Origin: Halichoerus grypus
Taxonomy: Eukaryota; Chordata; Mammalia; Carnivora; Phocidae
DNA: 64,000 nucleotides
Reading direction: 5' to 3'
Assembly: GCF_964656455.1 (NCBI RefSeq)
Contig: NC_135718.1
Coordinates: 24,556,877 to 24,620,876, forward strand
The position numbers and the translations under genes were made by a program. The notes under the pieces were generated by a model, which had not been told where the DNA came from, searched no databases, and saw only the letters and a program-made list of their open reading frames with translations. Shown here one piece after another: positions 57,003 through 64,000 of this stretch. Within the stretch, counting starts at the first letter, position 1. Every line of letters begins with the position of its first letter.

Positions 57003-57575
57003 GAATTAACATATGATCCAACAATTTCACTCCTGAGTACATACACCCAGAAGAACTGAAAACAGATGTTCAAACCAGAATTTGTACATGAATGTTCACA
57101 ACAGCACTCGTCCGTCACAAAAGCCAAAAGGGGGAAACAACCCAAATGTCCATCAGTGGACGAAACAGGTCATCAAAATGTGGTATATCCACACAGTGGA
57201 ATATTCATCAGCCACAAAAAGGAACAAAGTCCCGATACAGGCTACAGCATGGTTGAAACCTGAAAACATTATTCTGAGTGAAAGAGGCCACACATAAGAG
57301 GTCACGTATAACGGGATTCCAGTTATATAAATATCCAAAATAGTCAAATCCACAGAGGAAGAAAGCAGTTTCTCTAGGGCTGGGAGAAGTGGGGAATGCG
57401 GCGGGGGGGGGGGGGGGGGGGGGGAGTAACTGCCTTACAGGTGCAAGGGTTCCATTTGGAGTGATGAGAATGTTCTGTAGCTAGAGCGCCGTGATAGGTG
57501 CACGACACCCCAAATGTACTCAAGGGCACTCACAGTAAATTCTGTCTTTTGTGTATCTTACCACAATAACACAAC
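57003..57575 (+). mobile_element. L1M 3' end, plus
   Basis: 'ttaacatatgatccaacaat', 'aacaacccaaatgtccatca', 'cacagtggaatattcatcag', 'catggttgaaacctgaaaac', 'agtcaaatccacagaggaag', 'tgtgtatcttaccacaataa'. One of the clearest L1M termini in the window; it contains the 22-G run. Confidence 0.85.
57403..57424 (+). repeat. 22-base poly-G run
   Basis: Twenty-two consecutive G inside the G-rich part of the L1M 3' UTR, normally a mixed stretch like gggctggggggaggggg. Poly-C on the CFAP58 transcript. Length is prone to sequencing and assembly error. Confidence 0.9.
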
Positions 57576-57595
57576 AACTAACCCAGTTTCTTAAA

Positions 57596-57720
57596 AAATG
57601 CAGATGCCTGTGTCCCAACGCCAGAGATTCCGATTCAGTGGATCTGGGAGGGGACACGCGGGCCAACATTCTTTTTTTAACACTGCACGAGTGATTTCGG
57701 CTGCTGCAATGGAAATTCCT
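57596..57720 (+). mobile_element. MER5A-like fragment, plus
   Basis: 'tgcagatgcctgtgtcccaa', 'cgccagagattccgattcag', 'tggatctgggaggggacacg'. Follows directly on the L1M end. Confidence 0.5.
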
Positions 57721-57724
57721 AGGA

Positions 57725-58315
57725 CTGGCTGCCCAAGAAGCCAGGTTGTGCCCCAAAAACGAGGAGTCAATAGTTGTTGCAGCTGAGCTCATGCAAGAGG
57801 GTTCACATCTCCGGCCATAGGGGAACGGACCAGGGACTTTTGAAATAGGGCCTTTAGCTTTCTGCAATTCAATAGAGGACATAAACTTGGGAGCTATTGG
57901 TGATAGCCATTTTTTTGCCAAACAGACTGGGAAACAGGGAGGCATTCTTCCCCAAAAGAGAGGAACGAAAGCAAAAACTCAGCAGGAAATCCAGTGATGG
58001 CAGAAATCCAGTGGCTTTCTGTGTGTCCCAAGAATGTCAGGTCAGCTTCCTATCAGTTCCCGAGGCCCAGCTGTATCCTTGGGTCCCACAAGGCACCTGG
58101 TGGTCCCTTCCCAAATCTCTAAGCAGTACGGACCTGCAGCCAGGTCCGAAAACCACTAGAATATAAACACACTACACCTCAGTTGGGTGATGATGCAGAA
58201 AAAAGAAAAGGTCAACTTGACTTTCAAGCATTGAATTAAACATCCACTCTATAAAAGATAAAGCCACTTTAACATGACACTGAAAAACGAAAATATATTA
58301 ACACTGCTGCCTGGC
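57725..58315. other. Intronic sequence, nothing recognised
   Basis: The 141-aa minus frame at 57520-57945 runs partly through the L1M end and the MER5A-like fragment, and has no domain. Not called as a gene. Confidence 0.35.
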
Positions 58316-58319
58316 AAAA

Positions 58320-58545
58320 ACATGTCACTCATTCATTCAATGAAAGGGGCATTTCAAATCAGTGGGGAAAGAATGCATTATTAGTAAAGGTTGCAGAGGG
58401 TTGGGTGCTGTGCGAGGCTCTAAGGAAGGATGCACACTGGGCAGAAAGGAAAAAAAAAAGTATACCCTGCCTTGGAAGAGGAACTGACGTTAGTCAAATC
58501 AAACAAATAAATGTGAAATTAATGTTGTGCTACATGTCCTATTGT
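58320..58545 (-). mobile_element. Possible L2 fragment, minus
   Basis: 'tcactcattcattcaatgaa', 'gggtgctgtgcgaggctcta' and 'ataccctgccttggaagagg' follow reversed L2 order with an insertion of unrelated sequence. Confidence 0.4.
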
Positions 58546-58634
58546 GGCAGAAGATCTATTGGTTGTCTATCAGTATACATAAAATATAAATGGGTTAAAT
58601 GCATGTCTTAAAAACACGTTTAAAAATCTAAATC

Positions 58635-58829
58635 TAGGGGCGCCTTGGTGGCTCAGTCATTAAGCGTCTGCCTTCGGCTCAGGTCATGATCCCAGGGTCC
58701 TGGGATCGAGCCCCGCATCGGGCTCCCTGCTCCGCGGAAAGCCTGCTTCTCCCTCTCCCACTCCTCCTGCTTGTGTTCCCTCTCTCGCTGTCTCTCTCTC
58801 TGTCAAATAAATAAATAAAATCTTAAAAA
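58635..58829 (+). mobile_element. CAN-SINE, full-length, plus
   Basis: Head aggggcgccttggtggctca, 'gagccccgcatcgggctccc', tail AAATAAATAAATAAAATCTT. TSD aaaaatctaaatc at 58622-58634 and 58830-58842. Confidence 0.96.
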
Positions 58830-58844
58830 AAAAATCTAAATCCA

Positions 58845-59880
58845 ACAACATTGTTTGCATGTGCAAATTTATTGAATAAAGGAACAGTTTCCAGGATCAT
58901 CCAAAAAACAACGATTTTCTAAGGAGCGCTCAGCATGTAAAGGTAGGTAAACTCCTATTTCCTGAGATCCCTTAAATAGTCTTCTTTAAGCTTCCAGAGT
59001 GGTCTATTTTGTCAATATTTGTTCAATTCTGGGAAGCCAAAAGAAATAATGAAAGTTGGAGTAAAAAAAATATAAGCTGTTCCTACTTGATGAGATGACT
59101 GTCTGGGCCTAAAGCCATACACTGCTCTGGAAGCAGCCTCCCCACTCTCCACCTGGCCCTTTGATTTTTCCTCCCTGGAGGAAATCCCTGAGCAGGAAAG
59201 TTTACCCTAAATCCTTGGAACTAGTTAACCTCCTAAGAGTGACTGTCAACGGAAGGAATCCTCTAAACTGGTTTGGAGAGGAAAGGGGTAGGGGTAGGTG
59301 TCCTCCCTTGATTGGAAGCTTTCTAGGCCTCAAGCTCCTGCAACCCCTCCCTCAGCCTTGGACCAGACTGAGCTCAAAGACTAGGAGATATAAAGGCTGA
59401 AAACAAAAACAAAAACCTACAACAGTCCCCAAAAGATGGCGGGAAGTTTTATGGCATCAACTGGCCTTTCTTATACCAAACTCCTCGAAGCTAAAATTGT
59501 ATTAGCATTCATTTGTATCTTCTGGATTAGCAAAAGTTGCAGATTATAGATATTAAATTCAGAAATTTTGATCAACCGCTTAGGATACCAAATAACACAC
59601 CAGCAAGAGAATCAGAATCCACAAAACGCTCTTAAATCTCCTGTTCGTTTATATGATAATTCCCCAAAGTCCCTTCTTGCTCACAAGTGATAATGCAGTT
59701 TCAGTTCTCAGCCCGCGGATGGTGGACTGCGCCCGGCAGCTTGGAAGAAAACTGACCACGATGATTTATTTCTGATCTACTTTTGTTCGCTTCAGAGTTT
59801 TCTTTCCCCAGCACAACGGGTTAGAGGCAGATATCATAGCGTTAGAGAAAGACATTTATTTCCCAGGGCTATGGGAACAC
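58845..59880. other. Intronic sequence, nothing recognised
   Basis: 3' flank of exon 59887-59969. No named repeat or coding frame. Confidence 0.35.
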
Positions 59881-59886
59881 ACTCAC

Positions 59887-59969
59887 CTTATTTAATATGT
59901 CCCTTTCTCTCAGAAGCTCATCCATTGCTTTCTTATCAAGTTCTGCTTGTTTCTTTGAAGCCTCCACCT
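59887..59969 (-). CDS. CFAP58: CFAP58 coding exon B
   Basis: 83-nt exon encoding EVEASKKQAELDKKAMDELL followed by RERDILNK, roughly residues 364-391. The first two bases complete the Glu codon split from the exon at 63783-63942. Acceptor is CCATTTAG; donor AAG|GTGAGT is close to consensus. 160 + 83 nt = 81 codons, so phase returns to 0 here. The flanking introns are 3.8 kb and 3.4 kb. The sequence is continuous amphipathic coiled coil. Confidence 0.95.
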
Positions 59970-60084
59970 CTAAATGGCCAAGGAGAAGAAGAAGAAATAT
60001 GGAGCCGACCCAAGAAAGAATCTGCCAAGGCCAAAGCCAATGCGACACAGAAACGGCTTTACACGTTTATCTGCAGCTATAAAA

Positions 60085-60265
60085 CTCCTATTTATTGAGT
60101 GTTCCATGATCTATATATTATCTATTATAACTCAGTGAAGGAGGTCTCCTGTCCCACTGAACACATGGAAACTGAGTCTCAGCAGGATTAAGCCACATGC
60201 CACCCATCTGCGACCGAGAGGTGACAGGGCTGAGGCTGGAGCATGGTTTCTCTGACTCCAAAAGT
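60085..60265 (-). mobile_element. MIR fragment, minus
   Basis: 'tatctattataactcagtga', 'acacatggaaactgagtctc', 'gcaggattaagccacatgcc'. Confidence 0.55.
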
Positions 60266-60394
60266 CCTTGCTCTTTTTAAATCTTTTTAATTATACAAGT
60301 AATTAGGAAGACAGAAACAAATGAGACATCCAAAATGAACAAAAGGGAAAAAAATTCAAGTCAAGCAGAATCTACTTAGGATTTTGATAGGTCT

Positions 60395-61915
60395 CTTTCC
60401 AGACTTTTTCCTATGCAAATATGTGTGTGTATAAAAATACAGATATACACACATTCCTATATATATACACAAAAGTGAATTATACAACACATACTATTTT
60501 GTAGCTTGCTTTTATAATTAACTAACATAAAATAAATGCCTCTCTATATTATAAATAGGCATCTACAACAGAATTTTAATGGCTCTGTGATATTTCACTA
60601 TACGAAAATGCATAATTTATTTCACCAATCCCCCACCTTAACATTTAAATTGCTTCCACTTTACTTATTTATTTGCAATTATAAGCCATATATCTGTGAA
60701 AGTTCTTATTCATTTGTTACTCTAGAATAGGAAGTCCTGGATCGAAGGCGATTAAAAAAAAAAAAAAAAGGCATTTCTCTCCTACTGTCAAATTTTGCTC
60801 CAGAAAACTGATAGCAGTTTAAATCCACACCCAAACCACCACTGGGTATCATGCTCTTTGATCTCTTTGACAATCCAATAGATTATTAAAACCCTATGTC
60901 TGTATTTAGTTTACATCTCTTTGATTAGTAGTAAAGTTGACTACTTTTTCATGTTTAATCACCATTTACTTGTATTTCTGTTTTTAAAATTGCCCACACT
61001 TGCCCTATGCCCATTTTTCTCATGAATTGTTTATCCTTTTTGTGGATTTGTAAGAACTCTTTATATATAACAAAAATACTAACTCTTTGGCAATATTTTG
61101 GTCAATTTGCCTTTATATAGAGAAACTTTGATACAGTAAAAAAAAAAAAAAAACAACCCTCAGCTTTTATTTCATTAAATCTTCTAGATCTTGGCTTTCT
61201 GGTTTCCACATCTGGTATTAACTTTTTTTTCCCAAAAAATAACTTATTGTCATGCTACCATCTTCTCAACAATCCATACTGCACGCTGGTGTGAAATAAC
61301 ACCTTGATCTTGATGATAACCTTGGGTCTTTTTGTGCCTTTTCCAATCTCTTCCATTGATCTGTTTTATCAGGCATTTTCACTACACTCTTTGATTACTG
61401 AAGCTTTATAATATTAAACACCTAGTAAAGCAAGTGCTCCCTCATCACTCCTCTTTTCCAGAATTTTATGGCCATTGTCACCTGTCTATTCTTCTGGACG
61501 AACTCTAGAATCAGTTCTCAAGTCCCAACAATATAACTTACTGAAATTTTTATTGGAAATATTAAATGTATAGATTAATTTAGGCAGATTTATATCCTTA
61601 TCATATTGCGCTTTCTCCTCCAGGAACTTTGTATATCTATTTTTCAAGTCTTCTTACTTTATACCCCTCAATAGAATTCTGTAGCATGTTTTATATACAT
61701 GTCTTGCAGATATCCCGGTAACTTTATTTATAGATATCTTATTACTTTAGTTGCTACTGTGAAAAGGGGTTTTTCCATCATATATTCTAACCAATTCTTT
61801 GTACGAGAGGAAGCTATCGATGTGTATATATTTATTTTATAACCTGTCACCCCAGTGAACTCTCATTAGTTCTGGTAGTTTATTGTTAGTTCCTTGGGTT
61901 TTGTGATAGCAAATC
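60395..61915 (-). mobile_element. L1M 3' end and ORF2 C-terminal region, minus
   Basis: 'gtagcttgcttttataatta', 'tggctctgtgatatttcact', 'ttttgctccagaaaactgat', 'gaactctttatatataacaa', 'agaattttatggccattgtc', 'ttggaaatattaaatgtata'. This is reversed L1M from its 3' UTR into degraded ORF2. A-runs near 60754 and 61140 are internal, not its tail. Confidence 0.65.
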
Positions 61916-61917
61916 AT

Positions 61918-62245
61918 AACACATGGAGGACTTGTGCTCCTAACTATTATGTCCAATGCCACTCTTTGATCAGGCACATCAAAAGGAAGAGGTCCCTAAG
62001 AAGAAATAATGATGTTAACGAGATCTATAAAATAACCAGAGGAGAGAGCATGATGAATTCTGTAAACATGATTTAAGAATGAAGAATTAGGTCCAACACT
62101 GAATGAATAATTTTTTTCAGAACTATTGCAAGCAAAAATACAGAAATTTAAATGTGGGAGTGTTTTGAAATTCACTAAACCAGTTACAAAATATGATCTA
62201 GTAATTCCGTTTTTCTTCCTGTCACTGAAGACATTAGATTGTAAA
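61918..62245. other. Intronic sequence, nothing recognised
   Basis: Short AT-rich unique stretch between repeats. Confidence 0.35.
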
Positions 62246-62249
62246 CTCA

Positions 62250-62345
62250 TGCAAGACTGTAAGCATTCTGAGGGCAGGGACCTCCATGCACCCAAAGCCA
62301 ACCTTAGTGCCTGCACATAGTAGGTACTCAGTCTATTGAAGGAAT
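62250..62345 (+). mobile_element. L2 LINE 3' end, plus
   Basis: 'agactgtaagcattctgagg', 'gcagggacctccatgcaccc', 'gtgcctgcacatagtaggta', 'ctcagtctattgaaggaatg'. Confidence 0.65.
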
Positions 62346-62446
62346 GGAGAAATTCTCAAGCCACAACTGTACCTCAACAAAAGATTATTTCCTGATGTCT
62401 TAGAGGGAAAAATATCTGCACTGTTCAAAGGCTTACACAACACACA

Positions 62447-62780
62447 CAGTTGACCATTGAACAACATGGAAGTTAGGGATGCCAATCCCCCACGAAGTTG
62501 AAATCCACATATAACTCTGACTCCCCCAAAACTTAACTACCAATAGCCTACTGTTGACCAGAAGCTTTACTGATAACAGAAACAATCAACTAACACATCT
62601 TCTGTATGTTATATGTATTCTACACTATATTCTTACAATAAAGTAAGCTAGAGAAAAGAAAATGGTATTAAGAAAATCATAAAGAAGAGAAAATACATTT
62701 ATCTGTACTGTATTTATCGAAAAAAATCCACATATAAGTGGACCCACACAGTTCAAACACATGTTGTGCAGGGCCAACTG
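62447..62780. mobile_element. Tigger-type (MER28/Tigger2-like) MITE with inverted ends
   Basis: 334-bp element. Left end cagttgaccattgaacaaca; right end, read on the other strand, cagttggccctgcacaacat, so the terminal inverted repeats are still visible. Interior 'aacttaactaccaatagcct', 'ttcttacaataaagtaagct', 'tataagtggacccacacagt'. Non-autonomous, no transposase. TA target duplication not evident. Confidence 0.75.
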
Positions 62781-63084
62781 GATTTCTGATAACCTTACCT
62801 AGAGATTTAGGTTTTACCTAACTTTTAGTGAGGCGATGTATGTTTTTATGCTGTTACGTATGTTGCCTCATTCGGTGACCTACAAACTCACAGTAGCGCA
62901 CGTAAGGTCGACAACCTATTCCTGCCTCACATACTCTGGTGTAGTTAAATTCAAACCCGGATCCTCCGTCTCTGAGTCCGGAGCTGTTTCTGCCACACCA
63001 AATTTGACTAGTAAATCCTATTTTCAATTCTATTCTTTTTCAGAATGAGATGGCATTCTATCTTACTACTTATATAAATAGTAA

Positions 63085-63265
63085 TAAGCCTGGATAATAA
63101 TAGATGCCATTTAGTAAGCATTTACTCTGTGTTAGGTACTAGCCACAATGTGTATTAGCTCATCTCCTCCCGCAACAGTAAATACAGTGAAGGCGGGATC
63201 CGAACCCAGGTAGACATGACTCCCTAGTTTGTATCCTTAATGGTTTTTCTGTGCTATAATGGCCT
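63085..63265 (-). mobile_element. MIR, minus
   Basis: 'aatagatgccatttagtaag', 'tgttaggtactagccacaat', 'gtattagctcatctcctccc', 'ggatccgaacccagg'. Confidence 0.65.
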
Positions 63266-63269
63266 TCCA

Positions 63270-63775
63270 TGGCACTTAAATTTTTCCTCCACAGGGCAAT
63301 GTGATAGCTGGTAAAACAAGTGTCCACCACATGGTAAAGGACTAACAGAGAAAAGAATTTAGGAGCCTTTTATTTTTGCCCCACTGATTCTTGTCCCAAA
63401 TACTGTTAGTGGGGGACGTTCATTTTAGTTTATACCCTATCTTCCATGAGAAAAGGGACTAAAGCAGAAGGTCATGTAGAACCAAGACCTAAGAGTACAT
63501 ATGTTATTTAGTCCAGTGACAAGTATGGAGCAATACTTTTGGCTGGATTAAAATTGTGCCAATATAGTCTGTTGAAGAATTTTTTAAGGTAAGAAAGTTT
63601 AAGATATTCAAAATGATGTCCCCTACATATTGGCTGCTTACCAGCTTGAAAGTTGTTTTTACTGATTACATTTGGCATGGTTTGTGTTTGTACGCACAGA
63701 GCCCTGGGTTACCAAATGACATTAGTCATCAATGAAATGTTTACGAAGGAATAAAACAAAGTGCAAATGGTTCCT
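63270..63775. other. Intronic sequence, nothing recognised
   Basis: 3' flank of exon 63783-63942; AT-rich, unique. Confidence 0.4.
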
Positions 63776-63782
63776 GGTTTAC

Positions 63783-63942
63783 CTCTCTCTAATCCCAAGA
63801 TCTGATTTTTTAGAGTTTCCTTGTTCTGTTCCACTTCTGACTTTTGATCCTCAATCTGGTGCAATTTCTTATGGATTTGTTCTCTGATTTTGTTGAGCTT
63901 CCCAATGTCAAGCCGCATCTGATGGACTTCTTCCTCTTTGGC
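63783..63942 (-). CDS. CFAP58: CFAP58 coding exon A (first exon in window)
   Basis: 160-nt internal exon encoding AKEEEVHQMRLDIGKLNKIR and onward to LGLER, 53 full codons plus the first base of a split Glu codon. Acceptor is AATTACAG just right of 63942; donor is AG|GTAAAC left of 63783. It starts in phase 0 and ends in phase 1. The peptide is a charged heptad-type coiled coil (repeats of K, E, Q with L/I at core positions), roughly residues 311-364. Its reading frame stays open past the donor into the intron, but the homology stops exactly at LER, which fixes the splice site. The next exon supplies AG to complete the Glu codon. Confidence 0.95.
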
Positions 63943-64000
63943 CTGTAATTAATGAGAGAGCATTAACCAGGACACTCAGTAAATAAAGGACCAATGACTT

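Larger units (their letters stand above)
1..64000 (-). other. CFAP58: CFAP58 (CCDC147) locus, middle part of the gene
   Basis: Nine minus-strand exons between 63942 and 32643 splice into one continuous 442-codon frame that I recognise as cilia- and flagella-associated protein 58. The family is almost entirely coiled coil, located in motile cilia and the sperm flagellum; biallelic loss in men causes multiple morphological abnormalities of the sperm flagella. Intron lengths from 5' to 3' are about 3.8, 3.4, 10.8, 0.87, 5.9, 0.76, 2.5 and 2.0 kb, then at least 32.6 kb. The upstream third of the protein lies beyond position 64000. The C-terminal ~120 residues (starting near EKEKLYMELK in the human protein, from memory) were not found between 1 and 32642, so they are probably left of the window. 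No promoter, first exon or poly(A) site is present. Residue numbers in the exon entries are estimates from family length. Confidence 0.93.

Noticed and set aside
57520..57945. 141-aa minus-strand ORF
   Set aside because: Runs partly through the L1M end and an adjacent MER5A-like fragment; no domain.

Overview
This is nuclear genomic DNA of a mammal, from the order Carnivora. About twenty copies or fragments of the tRNA-Lys-derived carnivore SINE (CAN-SINE) are present, recognisable by a gcctgggtggctcagt-type head, a CT-rich body and an AATAAATAAAATCTT tail. I saw no copy of the dog-specific SINEC_Cf form and no cat-type form, so an arctoid caniform (bear, pinniped or mustelid relative) is my best inference. 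There are no bacterial, viral or CRISPR features. Base composition, repeat content and gene structure are those of a long vertebrate intron-rich locus.

The only gene I can support is on the minus strand: the middle of CFAP58 (also called CCDC147), a coiled-coil cilium and sperm-flagellum protein. Nine coding exons lie in the right half, in transcription order 63942-63783, 59969-59887, 56531-56340, 45553-45392, 44521-44375, 38520-38380, 37615-37392, 34902-34791 and 32747-32643. All have AG/GT splice sites. They join in one open frame of 1326 nt (442 codons) with no stop or frameshift, roughly residues 310-752 of a protein of about 870 residues. The first third of the protein lies beyond the right edge. 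The last ~120 residues were not found here, so 1-32642 appears to be one very large intron.

Everything else is intron. It holds old mammalian repeats (MIR, L2, L1M, MLT1-like LTRs, Tigger and Charlie DNA transposons), younger carnivore SINEs often with intact target-site duplications (TSDs), one short carnivore L1 tail, and microsatellites. The left half (1-32.6 kb) is repeat-rich, including a plus-strand L1M body at 28.3-31.2 kb that was invaded by SINEs. The longest stretches in which I recognise little are 16.0-17.95, 18.9-20.2, 20.5-21.6, 23.3-25.2, 33.3-34.8, 40.8-44.4 and 48.2-50.3 kb.

I did not find a new biological system. The points most worth a second look are: UG-rich arrays upstream of two in-frame-skippable CFAP58 exons; two tandem SINE pairs that each share a single outer TSD; a set of young SINEs with perfect 17-21 bp TSDs; a 22-base G run; and a few repeat-free stretches that could be conserved non-coding elements. 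Repeat family names below come from memory of consensus sequences, not from a search.
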